From Streptomyces morookaense (GTDB lineage Bacteria; Actinomycetota; Actinomycetes; Streptomycetales; Streptomycetaceae), in assembly GCF_013030945.1 (NCBI RefSeq), contig NZ_JABBXF010000001.1:1-64000 (forward strand): 64,000 nucleotides of DNA, in the 5' to 3' direction. The notes beneath the pieces were generated by a model, which had not been told where the DNA came from, did not search any database, and saw nothing but the letters and a program-made list of their open reading frames with translations. Below are positions 24,454 to 33,500 of the stretch, piece by piece (the first letter of the stretch is position 1; each line of letters begins with the position of its first letter). The position numbers and the translations under genes are program-made.

Positions 24454-26298
24454 TTACGGGGCCACCGGCACCCGCACCCCCGACCCCCTCAGGTCCACCG
24501 TCAATCGCGGTGTCGTCGACGCCGGTTCGACCAGCCCCGCGTCCGTCCCGGCCACGATCAGTGCCAGCCGGTGGCCCGCCGGCACCACATGGTCGGTGGC
24601 CGCCAGCGCCAGCGTCATCGTGTACGGCCGCCCCGGCTCCAATGCACGGCCCCGGCCCAGGTCTGCCCAGCCGCGGCTGAACACCGTGGCGCCCACCCGC
24701 TTCGTGTCGGGCGCCGTCCGCAGGAAGCACCCCGTGTCGCCGGTGTTGCCGCTGCCCCAGCAGTCACGGTCGGCCAGGGTGACGATCCCTTCCCCGCGTG
24801 CCGCGTAGTTGCGGATGACGGCAGGGCCGACGTCCACCAGCACCGCCGACAGGTGTGCCGATTCCGTCGACGGCGTCACCGTCAGCCGTACCGCCGACGA
24901 GCCGGACACCCGCAGGTCGTGCGGCAACGGCTGCGTGACGAATCCGGCCTTGTCCGGCGTGGACCGGTCGATCTGCGCCGCCCAGTCCGTCTCGCTCCGC
25001 CTCGGGTCGTCCGTGAACTCCGCGGTCGCACCGCGCGGTGCCGGCCGCACACCGAGCGCCTGTCCGGGTTCCGGGTACAGGGACACCGTCCTCGTACCGC
25101 GCGGCGGCCACACCCGGTCCGTCGTCCACCGGCCGGGCGCGCGCTCGATGTCGGCCATCGGCTCGCGCTGGACGCCGTTGTCGTAGCCCAGCAGGTAGTG
25201 GTCGAACCACCGGTGCAGCGTGTCCACCCACTCCGCGCGGCGGAAGTCGAACGGATCGACGTGACCCGCGGTCGACAGCCACACCTTGCGCTCCACACCG
25301 TGCGCGGCGAGCGCATCCCACCACTGACCGAAGTGCTTGGTACGGACGTTGAGGTCCTGCAGGCCGTGGACGGCGAAGACGCTGGCCCGTACCCTGCCCG
25401 CGTCCCGCACGTAGTCGCGCGCACTCCACAGCGCGGTCCAGTCGCCGTTGCGCGGTGCGCCCTCGACGAGCCTCTGCCGGACGGCCGCGCAGCGGCCGCG
25501 CGCGGCGGAACTCTCGACGGTGTCGGACAGTTGCTCGGGTCCGCCGTCGTAGAGGGCGGCGCCCTGGGAGAAGTAGTAGTCGTACCAGGAGCTGATGCCG
25601 CCGATCGGGACGATGGTCCGCAGCCCCCTGACGCCCGTCGCGGCAACGGCGTTGGCGATCGTGCCGTCGTAGCTCTTGCCGATCATGCCGACGGCCCCCG
25701 TGCTCCAGCCGGCGCGGACCGGGTGGCCGCCGGTGCGCGAGGACCAGCCGTGCGCACGGCCGTTGAGCCAGTCGACGACGGCCCTGGCGGACTGGACGTC
25801 GGAGCGGCCGCCGATGTCCGTGCAGCCGTCGGAGCGGTTGGTTCCGGTGAGGTCGACGAGGGCGACGGCGTAGCCGCGCGGGACGAAGTAGTTGTCGTAG
25901 TAGAGCGGGAACTGCACCGGGTTGCCCTGTGCGTCGTACGTCTTGAGCTGGCTCTCGTTGCCGCGCCCGCAACAGGCGTAGTACGGGCTGGCGTCCATGA
26001 CGACGGGGACGCGCCGGCCCTGCTCGGCCGCCTCCCGGGGGCGGATGATGTCGACGGCGACCCGGTCGGTGCGGCCGTCGCCGTCACCGTCGATCCCCGT
26101 GTCCACCCACACGGATTCGCGCACGGCACGGTCGTACGAGTACACCGGTCTGCTTTCTCCCGGCGGTTTTCCGCCATGCTGTGCCGTCGCGGCGCGCGCA
26201 GTGCCGGGACAGGCGCCGAGAACGGTGGTCAGGGCGGCCAGAACCGCCACGAGCAGAGTGGTCCATGGGATGCGGGTGACCCGCTGATGTATGGGCAC
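24454..26298 (-). CDS. Secreted Xaa-Pro dipeptidyl-peptidase (S15 family)
   Basis: A 614-residue alpha/beta hydrolase with an N-terminal signal sequence (hydrophobic TTLLVAVLAALTTVLGA, ending ARA). The nucleophile motif MIGKSYDG supplies the catalytic Ser; a later TAGHVDPF probably supplies the His, and VHGLQDLNV lies in the Asp region. The C-terminal jelly-roll domain of S15 enzymes is visible (VRLTVTPSTESAHLSAVLVD). It removes Xaa-Pro dipeptides outside the cell. The GTG at 26298 has no strong ribosome-binding site, so the start is uncertain by a few codons. A secreted M1 peptidase gene diverges from it. Confidence 0.9.
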   Translation of the reverse strand: MPIHQRVTRIPWTTLLVAVLAALTTVLGACPGTARAATAQHGGKPPGESRPVYSYDRAVRESVWVDTGIDGDGDGRTDRVAVDIIRPREAAEQGRRVPVVMDASPYYACCGRGNESQLKTYDAQGNPVQFPLYYDNYFVPRGYAVALVDLTGTNRSDGCTDIGGRSDVQSARAVVDWLNGRAHGWSSRTGGHPVRAGWSTGAVGMIGKSYDGTIANAVAATGVRGLRTIVPIGGISSWYDYYFSQGAALYDGGPEQLSDTVESSAARGRCAAVRQRLVEGAPRNGDWTALWSARDYVRDAGRVRASVFAVHGLQDLNVRTKHFGQWWDALAAHGVERKVWLSTAGHVDPFDFRRAEWVDTLHRWFDHYLLGYDNGVQREPMADIERAPGRWTTDRVWPPRGTRTVSLYPEPGQALGVRPAPRGATAEFTDDPRRSETDWAAQIDRSTPDKAGFVTQPLPHDLRVSGSSAVRLTVTPSTESAHLSAVLVDVGPAVIRNYAARGEGIVTLADRDCWGSGNTGDTGCFLRTAPDTKRVGATVFSRGWADLGRGRALEPGRPYTMTLALAATDHVVPAGHRLALIVAGTDAGLVEPASTTPRLTVDLRGSGVRVPVAP

Positions 26299-26484
26299 GG
26301 CCGGACCGTAGCGCCAGTCAACTCCGGTACATAAGGGGGGTGACGGTGGCCGGAAGTGGTCCGGGGGGCGTTGATGTCAGGCGCATGTCGATCACATGTC
26401 GCAATCCGCCATGGACATACCCTGCCCCCCGGTGAGTACATAGGCTGCGATCAGCCCCTCGTCCCCTACGAGTTGGAGTGACTC

Positions 26485-27999
26485 GTGCGTCACAGACTCA
26501 TCGTCCCCAGTGCGGCCGCGGCGTTCCTCATGCTGGCCGTCCCGGCATCCGCCGCCGAGCCCACGCCCGGCGCACCGGGCCTCGGGGACTCGTACTACCC
26601 GGAAGCCGGGAACGGCGGGTACACCGTCTCCCACTACGACCTGCGTCTGGCGTACCAGCCGAAGACCGACCGGCTGGACGGCACGGCAACTCTGATCACC
26701 ACCGCCACCCAGGACCTCTCGCGCTTCAACCTGGACTTCCTGCTGGACGTCAAGGACGTGCTGGTCGACGGGAAGAAGGCCTTCTTCACCAGGACCGGCA
26801 CCCACGAGCTGGAGATCACCCCGGCGTCGCCCCTGCTGAAGGGCAAGCAGGTCAGCGTCGTCGTCCGCTACACCGGCATCCCCTCGCAGGTGAAGGTCGA
26901 CGGCTCCAGCTCCTGGCAGCGCACCCCGGACGGCGGCGTGATCGCCAACGAGCCGGAGTCGGCGGCCTGGTGGTTCCCGAGCAACGACCACCCGCGCGAC
27001 AAGGCGACGTTCGACGTCTCGGTGTCCGTGCCGGACGACGTGCAGGCGATCAGCAACGGCGTGCTGGCCTCGAAGTACTCCAAGCTGGGCTGGACGCGCT
27101 ACAACTGGCGCTCGACCAAGCCGCAGGCCACCTACCTGGCCACGCTGGCGGTCGGCAAGTTCGACATCACCACCGGCACCACGTCGAACGGCCTGCCGAT
27201 CGTCAACGCGTACAGCAAGGACCTGGGCGACAACCTCGACTCGGCCAAGGCGAGCGTCGAGCGCACGAACGAGATCCTGGACTGGGAGTCCTCGATCTTC
27301 GGCCCGTACCCCTTCACGGCGGCCGGCGGCTATGTGCCCAACGTGCCCACGCACTACGCTCTGGAGACCCAGACCCGGCCGTTCTACAGCCCCGCGCAGT
27401 TCGCCGACGGGGCCAACCCCTCGGTCGTGGTGCACGAGCTGGCGCACCAGTGGTACGGCGACAGCGTGTCGGTGAAGAACTGGCGTGACATCTGGGTCAA
27501 CGAGGGCTTCGCCTCCTACGCCCAGTGGCTGTGGTCGGAGAAGGAGAAGGAGGGCACCGCCCAGCAGCTCGCGGACTACATCTACACGAGCATCCCGGCG
27601 GACAACGCCTTCTGGACGGTCAAGCCGGGCGACCCGGGCCCGGAGAACCAGTTCCACGCCGCCGTCTACAACCGTGGCGCGATCGCGATCCAGGCCCTGC
27701 GCAACACCGTGGGCGACAAGGCCTTCTTCGAGATCCTCAAGAAGTGGCCGACCGTGAACAAGTACGGCAACGGTTCTGTCCAGGACTTCCAGGCGTTCGC
27801 CGAGAAGGTCTCGGGCAGGAAGCTGCAGAAGCTGTTCGACACCTGGCTGTTCACCACGTCCAAGCCCTCCGCCGCGGACGCTGCCTCGTACGGCATCGGC
27901 AAGGCCCCGGCAGGCGCGTCCCTGCGGGCGGCCGGCAAGCCGGCGCAGCCGAAGTCGTGGAAGCAGATCCAGTCGGCCCAGCTCGGCCACGAACACTGA
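26485..27999 (+). CDS. Secreted M1-family zinc metallopeptidase
   Basis: A 504-residue secreted gluzincin with a Sec-type signal (basic MRHRL, hydrophobic VPSAAAAFLMLAVPASAA). The zinc motif HELAHQWYGDSV begins near residue 316 and the third ligand is in VNEGFASYAQWLW. AWWFPSNDHPRDKATF is a typical M1 N-domain segment. It lacks the long C-terminal domain of PepN-type enzymes. GTG 26485 has GGAG six bases upstream. It is a paralogue in fold of the peptidase at 14903-16330 but is not linked to the synthetase. Its likely role is extracellular peptide hydrolysis. Confidence 0.9.
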   Translation: MRHRLIVPSAAAAFLMLAVPASAAEPTPGAPGLGDSYYPEAGNGGYTVSHYDLRLAYQPKTDRLDGTATLITTATQDLSRFNLDFLLDVKDVLVDGKKAFFTRTGTHELEITPASPLLKGKQVSVVVRYTGIPSQVKVDGSSSWQRTPDGGVIANEPESAAWWFPSNDHPRDKATFDVSVSVPDDVQAISNGVLASKYSKLGWTRYNWRSTKPQATYLATLAVGKFDITTGTTSNGLPIVNAYSKDLGDNLDSAKASVERTNEILDWESSIFGPYPFTAAGGYVPNVPTHYALETQTRPFYSPAQFADGANPSVVVHELAHQWYGDSVSVKNWRDIWVNEGFASYAQWLWSEKEKEGTAQQLADYIYTSIPADNAFWTVKPGDPGPENQFHAAVYNRGAIAIQALRNTVGDKAFFEILKKWPTVNKYGNGSVQDFQAFAEKVSGRKLQKLFDTWLFTTSKPSAADAASYGIGKAPAGASLRAAGKPAQPKSWKQIQSAQLGHEH

Positions 28000-28027
28000 T
28001 CGGCATCGCCTTCCGCTGACCTTCTGC

Positions 28028-28062
28028 TGTGACACCACCGGTTTCACACCGGTGGTGTCACA
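28028..28062. promoter_or_regulatory. Perfect 15-bp inverted repeat between the M1 peptidase and MerR genes
   Basis: TGTGACACCACCGGT, five bases, then ACCGGTGGTGTCACA: a perfect palindrome ending 17 bases before the MerR ATG. There is no T-tract, so it fits an operator for the MerR protein at least as well as a terminator for the peptidase gene. Confidence 0.6.
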
Positions 28063-28079
28063 GCAATACTGACGTGGTG

Positions 28080-28754
28080 ATGCTCACCATCGACGAACTG
28101 GCCGCCCGCGCCGGGATGACCGTGCGCACCGTCCGCTTCTACGGCACCCGCGGGCTGCTGCCCCCGCCCGAGATCGGCCCCCGCCGGGTCGGGCACTACG
28201 GGCCCGAACACCTCTCCCGGCTGGCCCTGATCGAGGAGTTGCAGCGCCAGGGCCTCACCCTCGCCGCCATCGAGCGCTATGTGCAGGGCCTCCCCGCGGA
28301 CCTCAGCGCCCGCGATCTGGCCATCCACCGTGCGGTGGTGGCCTCCTGGACGCCGGACGCGGCGGAGGAGACCACGCGCGAGGAACTCGAACGCCGCGCG
28401 GGCCGGGCCCTGACCGAGGAGGACGTCGACCGGCTCGCCGCCATGGACGTCCTCGAACGGGCGGACACGGACGGCGTGTTCCGGGTGGACCGCGGGCTGC
28501 TGGGCCTGGGCGTGCAGCTGCTGGACGTCCCGATCCCCCTGGAGACCCTCCTCAAGGCCCGTACGGTGCTGGTGGAGCACGCGCGGGCGACCGCCCGGGA
28601 GCTCACCCGCCTCTTCCACGACGAGGTATGGGATCCCGAGCGGGTCGACGCCATGAAGTCGCTGTCCGCCCATATGCAGCCGATGGTGGTGCAGGCCCTG
28701 GTGACGGCCTTCCAGCGGTCGCTCAAGGAAGAGCTGCGGGCGGTCAGTCGGTGA
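28080..28754 (+). CDS. MerR-family transcriptional regulator
   Basis: A 224-residue regulator. The winged-helix MerR domain is at the N-terminus (MLTIDELAARAGMTVRTVRF, then YGTRGLLPPPEIGPRRVGHY), followed by EELQRQGLTLAAIERYV and a C-terminal effector region of about 140 residues without metal-binding Cys pairs. A large perfect palindrome lies upstream and may be its operator. The gene overlaps the end of the convergent fadB-like gene by 11 nt, and the regulated target may be that beta-oxidation operon, although MerR sites there were not identified. Confidence 0.88.
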   Translation: MLTIDELAARAGMTVRTVRFYGTRGLLPPPEIGPRRVGHYGPEHLSRLALIEELQRQGLTLAAIERYVQGLPADLSARDLAIHRAVVASWTPDAAEETTREELERRAGRALTEEDVDRLAAMDVLERADTDGVFRVDRGLLGLGVQLLDVPIPLETLLKARTVLVEHARATARELTRLFHDEVWDPERVDAMKSLSAHMQPMVVQALVTAFQRSLKEELRAVSR

Positions 28755-30903
28755 AGGTCTCCCCCTTCTCCGCCTTCTCCAGCAGCAGGGCCGGCGGGGC
28801 GAAGCGCTCGCCGTAGGCGGCCTGGAGCTCCCGCGCGCGGGCCACGAAGCCGGGCAGGCCGCCCTCGTAGCCGTTGATGTACTGCAGGACGCCGCCGGTC
28901 CAGCCGGGGAAGCCGATCCCCAGGACGGAGCCGATGTTGGCGTCGGCCACGGAGGTGAGGACGCCCTCCTCCAGGCAGCGGACGGAGTCCAGCGCCTCGG
29001 AGAACAGCATCCGCTCCTTCAGGTCCTCGAAGGGCACGTCCGTACCCTCCCGCCCGAAGTGCTCGGCCAGGCCCGGCCAGAGCCCCGCCCGCTTGCCGTC
29101 CACGTAGTCGTAGAAGCCCGCGCCGCCGCTGCGGCCCGGGCGGTCGAACTCCTCGACCATGCGGTCGATGACGGCGTCCGCGGGGTGCGGGGTCCAGCCG
29201 CCGCCGCTCTCCTCGGCCGCCTTGCGGGTCTCCTCGCGGATCTTCCGCGGCAGGGTGAGGGTCAGCTCGTCCATGAGGGAGAGCACCTTGGCCGGGTAGC
29301 CGGCCTGGGCGGCGGCCTGTTCCACGGAGGCGGCCGGGACGCCCTCGCCGACCATGGCCACGCCCTCGTTGATGAAGCGGCCGATGACGCGCGAAGTGAA
29401 GAAGCCGCGCGAGTCGTTGACGACGACGGGCGTCTTGCGGATCTGCCGGACGAGGTCGAAAGCGCGGGCCAGGGCCTCGTCGCCGGTGCGCTCGCCCTTG
29501 ATGATCTCCACCAGCGGCATCTTGTCGACGGGCGAGAAGAAGTGCAGGCCGATGAAGTCCACGGGCCGCTCGACGCCTTCGGCGAGCAGGGTGATGGGGA
29601 GGGTGGAGGTGTTGGAGCACAGCAGGGCGTCGGGGGCGACGACGTGCTGGACCTCCTGGAACACCTTGTGCTTGAGCGCAGGGTCCTCGAACACGGCCTC
29701 GATGACGGCGTCGCAGCCGGCCAGTTCCGCCACGTCGGCGGTGGGGGTGATACGGGCGAGCACGGCGTCGCGCTCGGCCTGGGTGGTGCGGCCCTTGGCG
29801 ACGGCCTTGTCCAACAGGCCTTCCGAGTAGGCCTTCCCGTGCCGGGCGTTCTCCAGGGTGACGTCCTTGAGGACGACCTCGATGCCGGCGCGGGCGCACG
29901 CGTAGGCGATGCCGGCCCCCATCATGCCCGCCCCGAGCACGGCCGCCCTGCGCACGGGGCGCGGCTCGGTGCCCTGCGGGCGGCTGCGGCCCGCGTTGAC
30001 GGCCTGGAGGTCGAAGAAGAAGGCCTGGATCATGTTCTTGGAGGTCCGGCCGGTGACCAGCTCCGTGAAGTACCGGGTCTCGATGACCTGCGCGGTCTCG
30101 AAGTCCACCTGGGCGCCCTCGACGGCGGCCGCCAGGATGTTGCGCGGGGCGGGGTAGGGCGCGCCGCCGGTCTGCTTGCTCAGCGTGGCCGGGAAGGCGG
30201 GCAGGGCCGCGGCGAAGGCGGGGTCGGCCGGGGTGCCGCCGGGGATCCGGTAGCCCTCGGTGTCCCAGGGCTGGCGGGCGTCCGGGTGGTCGTCGATGAA
30301 GGCGCGGGCCTTCGCGAGCATCTCCTCCTCGGTGTCGGCCACTTCGTGGACGAGCCCGGCCTCCAGGGCGCGCCGCGGGCTGTACTGCGTGCCCTGCAGC
30401 AGCACCTTGAGCAGCGCGTCGGTGATGCCGAGGAGGCGTACGGTGCGGACGACGCCGCCGCTCCCGGGGAGCAGGCCGAGGGTGACCTCGGGCAGGCCGA
30501 TCTTCGAGCCGGGCGCGTCGAGGGCGACGCGGTGGTGGCAGGCGAGGGCGATCTCGTAACCGCCGCCGAGCGCGGCCCCGTTGAGGGCGGCCACGACGGG
30601 CACGCCGAGGGTCTCGATACGGCGCAGGTCGCGCTTGATGCGCAGGCCGGCGTCGAAGACCTGCTGCGCGTGCTCGGGGGTGACGGCGATGAGCTCGCGC
30701 AGGTCGCCGCCGGCGAAGAAGGTCTTCTTGGCGGAGGTGACGATGATGCCGCGGATGCCGTCCTTCTCGGCCTCCAGCCGGTCGGCGACGGCGGCGAGGG
30801 ACTGCTGGAACGCGGCGTTCATGGTGTTGGCGGACTGACCGGGGTCGTCGAGGACGAGGGTGACGACGTCGTCGCTGCGCTGCCAGCGGATGGTGCTGCT
30901 CAT
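28744..30903 (-). CDS. fadB: Bifunctional enoyl-CoA hydratase / 3-hydroxyacyl-CoA dehydrogenase
   Basis: A 719-residue beta-oxidation multienzyme. The N-terminal crotonase half shows KTFFAGGDLREL and VVAALNGAALGGGYEIALAC. The dehydrogenase half begins at AAVLGAGMMGAGIAYACA (NAD binding) and has the catalytic GLHFFSPVDKMPLVEI and VNDSRGFFTSRV blocks. It hydrates enoyl-CoA and oxidises the 3-hydroxyacyl-CoA product. ATG 30903 starts the conserved domain; upstream in-frame sequence belongs to a dispersed repeat. It is the last gene of the operon beginning at 34653, with a repeat element between it and the thiolase gene. Confidence 0.93.
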   Translation of the reverse strand: MSSTIRWQRSDDVVTLVLDDPGQSANTMNAAFQQSLAAVADRLEAEKDGIRGIIVTSAKKTFFAGGDLRELIAVTPEHAQQVFDAGLRIKRDLRRIETLGVPVVAALNGAALGGGYEIALACHHRVALDAPGSKIGLPEVTLGLLPGSGGVVRTVRLLGITDALLKVLLQGTQYSPRRALEAGLVHEVADTEEEMLAKARAFIDDHPDARQPWDTEGYRIPGGTPADPAFAAALPAFPATLSKQTGGAPYPAPRNILAAAVEGAQVDFETAQVIETRYFTELVTGRTSKNMIQAFFFDLQAVNAGRSRPQGTEPRPVRRAAVLGAGMMGAGIAYACARAGIEVVLKDVTLENARHGKAYSEGLLDKAVAKGRTTQAERDAVLARITPTADVAELAGCDAVIEAVFEDPALKHKVFQEVQHVVAPDALLCSNTSTLPITLLAEGVERPVDFIGLHFFSPVDKMPLVEIIKGERTGDEALARAFDLVRQIRKTPVVVNDSRGFFTSRVIGRFINEGVAMVGEGVPAASVEQAAAQAGYPAKVLSLMDELTLTLPRKIREETRKAAEESGGGWTPHPADAVIDRMVEEFDRPGRSGGAGFYDYVDGKRAGLWPGLAEHFGREGTDVPFEDLKERMLFSEALDSVRCLEEGVLTSVADANIGSVLGIGFPGWTGGVLQYINGYEGGLPGFVARARELQAAYGERFAPPALLLEKAEKGETFTD

Positions 30904-30946
30904 GTCGGGGCTCCTGGAGGGGTGTTCGGGGCGGGCGGAGGATGTG

Positions 30947-31099
30947 CGCCCCGTAAGGGGCGCGGGGAACTGCGCGAGAAACCACCGACGGCCCGCAGTC
31001 GACACACCGCCCCAGGGGTCCGGGGCGAAGCCCCGGGGACCTCGGCTGCGGGCGCGTCGTGGCTGGTCGCGCAGTTCCCCGCGCCCCTTACGGGGCGCC
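30947..31099. repeat. Dispersed palindromic repeat, complete inverted pair, variant A, inside the beta-oxidation gene run
   Basis: Left half GCGCCCCGTAAGGGGCGCGG, central hairpin CCGGGGCGAAGCCCCGG, and right inverted half ending GCGCCCCTTACGGGGCGC. It lies between the thiolase stop and the fadB-like start, both on the minus strand, so it could attenuate or process the mRNA at this point. Confidence 0.92.
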
Positions 31100-31108
31100 G
31101 TGCGCGCC

Positions 31109-32323
31109 CTACACGCGCTCGATGACGGTGGCGATCCCCATCCCACCCCCCACGCACAGGGTGACGAGCCCGTACCGCCCGCCGCGCCGCTCCAGTTCGT
31201 CCACGACCGTGCCGACGAGCATGGCGCCGGTGGCCCCCAGCGGGTGCCCCAGGGCGATGGCGCCGCCGTTGACGTTGACCTTCTCCAGGTCGACGCCCGT
31301 CTCCTCGACGAACCGCAGCACCACGGCCGCGAACGCCTCGTTGATCTCGACGAGGTCGATGTCGTCCATCGTCAGCCCGGCCTTGGCCAGGGCCTTGCGG
31401 GTGGCGGGGGCCGGGCCCGTGAGCATGATGGTCGGCTCCGAGCCGGAGACGGCCGCCGAGACGATGCGCGCCCGCGGCGCGAGCCCGTACCGCTCCCCCA
31501 CCTCGCGGCTGCCGATGGCGACGAGGGACGCCCCGTCCACGATGCCCGAGGAGTTGCCCGCGTGGTGCACGTGGTCGATCTTCTCGACCCAGTGGTACTT
31601 CTGCAGCGCCACCGCGTCGAAGCCGCCCGCCTCGCCCATCGCCGCGAACGACGGCCTGAGCTTCGCCAGCGTCTCGACGGTCGTGCCGGGCCGCAGGTGC
31701 TCGTCCCGGTCGAGGACGACGAGTCCGCTGCGGTCGCGCACCGGCACCACGGAGCGCTCGAAGCGGCCGTCCTTCCAGGCCGCAGCGGCCAGCTCCTGCG
31801 AGCGGGCCGCGAAGGCGTCGACGTCGCGGCGGGAGAAGCCGCCCAGTGTGGCGATGAGGTCGGCGCCGATGCCCTGCGGGACGAAGCCGACCGTGTGGCT
31901 GGTCATCGGGTCGCCGAACCAGGCCCCGCCGTCGGAACCGATCGGCACCCGGGACATCGACTCGACGCCGCCCGCCAGGACGAGGTCCTCCCAGCCCGAA
32001 CGCACCTTGGCGGCCGCCAGGTTGACGGCCTCCAGGCCCGAGGCACAGAAGCGGTTCTCCTGCACGCCGGCCACCGTGTCCGGCAGCCCGGCGGCGATGG
32101 CGGCGATGCGGGCGATGTCGGAGCCCTGGTCGCCGATCGGGCTGACGACGCCGAGCACGATGTCGTCGATCGCCGCCGGGTCCAGACCGGGCAGGCGGCG
32201 CCGGAGTTCATGGATCAGGCCCACGACGAGGTCGATCGGCTTGGTGCCGTGCAGGGCCCCGTCGGCCTTGCCGCGGCCGCGCGGGGTGCGGATCGCTTCG
32301 TAGACGTACGCTTCGGTGCTCAA
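31109..32323 (-). CDS. fadA: Acetyl-CoA C-acyltransferase (3-ketoacyl-CoA thiolase)
   Basis: A 404-residue thiolase. The nucleophilic Cys is in [17 protein letters not shown], the second region is [13 protein letters not shown] and [18 protein letters not shown], and the third catalytic Cys is in [10 protein letters not shown]. It cleaves 3-ketoacyl-CoA in the last step of beta-oxidation. A TTG at 32323 gives the expected N-terminus ([20 protein letters not shown]). It lies 34 nt downstream of the acyl-CoA dehydrogenase gene. Confidence 0.93.
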   Translation of the reverse strand: MSTEAYVYEAIRTPRGRGKADGALHGTKPIDLVVGLIHELRRRLPGLDPAAIDDIVLGVVSPIGDQGSDIARIAAIAAGLPDTVAGVQENRFCASGLEAVNLAAAKVRSGWEDLVLAGGVESMSRVPIGSDGGAWFGDPMTSHTVGFVPQGIGADLIATLGGFSRRDVDAFAARSQELAAAAWKDGRFERSVVPVRDRSGLVVLDRDEHLRPGTTVETLAKLRPSFAAMGEAGGFDAVALQKYHWVEKIDHVHHAGNSSGIVDGASLVAIGSREVGERYGLAPRARIVSAAVSGSEPTIMLTGPAPATRKALAKAGLTMDDIDLVEINEAFAAVVLRFVEETGVDLEKVNVNGGAIALGHPLGATGAMLVGTVVDELERRGGRYGLVTLCVGGGMGIATVIERV

Positions 32324-32357
32324 GGGTCGGCAAGCCTTTCCGGAGAAGTGGGTGGGG

Positions 32358-33500
32358 TCACGCGAGCAGGGAACGGCCGATGATCTCCTTCATGATCTCG
32401 GTCGCCCCGCCGAAGATGGTCGTGACACGGCCGTCGGTGAAGGCCCTGGCGACCCGGTACTCGGTCATGTAACCGTAGCCGCCGTGCAGTTGCAGGCACC
32501 GGTCGGCGACGCGTTTCTGCAGCTCGGTGGCCCACCACTTGGCCATCGCCGCGTGCACGGCGTCGAGTTCGCCGCCGTTGTGGGCGTCGATGCACCGGTC
32601 GACGAAGGTGCGGGTGACGGCGCACTCCGTGGCCATCTCGGCGAGTTCGAAGCGGACGTGCTGCAGCCGGGCGAGCGGACGCCCGAAGGCCTCGCGCTCC
32701 TTGACGTACCCGAGGGTGGTCTCCAGCAGGTGCTCGGCGGCGGCGATGGCGCCGACCGCTATGCAGAGGCGCTCCTGCGGGAGGTTCTGCATCAGGTGCA
32801 CGAAGGCGCCGTGGAGCTCGCCGAGCAGGTTCTCCTTGGGCACGCGGACGTCGTGGAAGAAGAGTTCGGCGGTGTCCTGGGCCTTGAGGCCGATCTTGTC
32901 GAGGTTGCGGCCGCGCTCGAAGCCCGCCATGCCGCGCTCGACCACCAGCAGGCTCATGCCCTTCGCACCGCCCTCCGGCTTCGTGCGGGCCACGACGATC
33001 ACCAGGTCGGCCAGGATGCCGTTGGAGATGAACGTCTTGGAGCCGTTGAGCAGCCAGTGGTCGCCGCGGTCCTCGGCGGTGGTGCGCAGGGCCTGGAGGT
33101 CGGAGCCGGCGCCGGGCTCCGTCATGGCGATCGCCGTGACCGTCTCGCCCGTGCAGAAGCCCGGCAGCCAGCGGCGCTTCTGCTCCTCGGTGGCCAGCGC
33201 GGTCAGGTACGGGCCGATGATGTCGTTGTGCAGCTCGACGCCGAAGCCGGCGGCGCCGGAGCGGGCGAACTCCTCGGTGAGGACGGCCCCGAAGCGGTGG
33301 TCCGTACTGCCTCCGCCGCCGTACTCCTCGGGGACGGTGAGGCCGAGCAGCCCCTGCCGGCCGGCCGCCAGCCAGGCCTCGCGCGAGACGACGCCGTCCT
33401 TCTCCCACTGCTCGTAGTGCGGCTCGACCTCCTTGGAGAGGAAGGCGCGGACGGTCGCGCGGAAGGCTTCGTGCTCGGCACCGTAGATCTCACGCTTCAT
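32358..33500 (-). CDS. Acyl-CoA dehydrogenase
   Basis: A 380-residue flavoenzyme that introduces the 2,3-double bond into acyl-CoA. Signatures include [18 protein letters not shown] (FAD/substrate region), [30 protein letters not shown] and the C-terminal [19 protein letters not shown] with [17 protein letters not shown]. Its ATG overlaps the end of the upstream CoA-transferase gene by 11 nt, implying translational coupling. Chain-length preference is not readable. Confidence 0.93.
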   Translation of the reverse strand: MKREIYGAEHEAFRATVRAFLSKEVEPHYEQWEKDGVVSREAWLAAGRQGLLGLTVPEEYGGGGSTDHRFGAVLTEEFARSGAAGFGVELHNDIIGPYLTALATEEQKRRWLPGFCTGETVTAIAMTEPGAGSDLQALRTTAEDRGDHWLLNGSKTFISNGILADLVIVVARTKPEGGAKGMSLLVVERGMAGFERGRNLDKIGLKAQDTAELFFHDVRVPKENLLGELHGAFVHLMQNLPQERLCIAVGAIAAAEHLLETTLGYVKEREAFGRPLARLQHVRFELAEMATECAVTRTFVDRCIDAHNGGELDAVHAAMAKWWATELQKRVADRCLQLHGGYGYMTEYRVARAFTDGRVTTIFGGATEIMKEIIGRSLLA

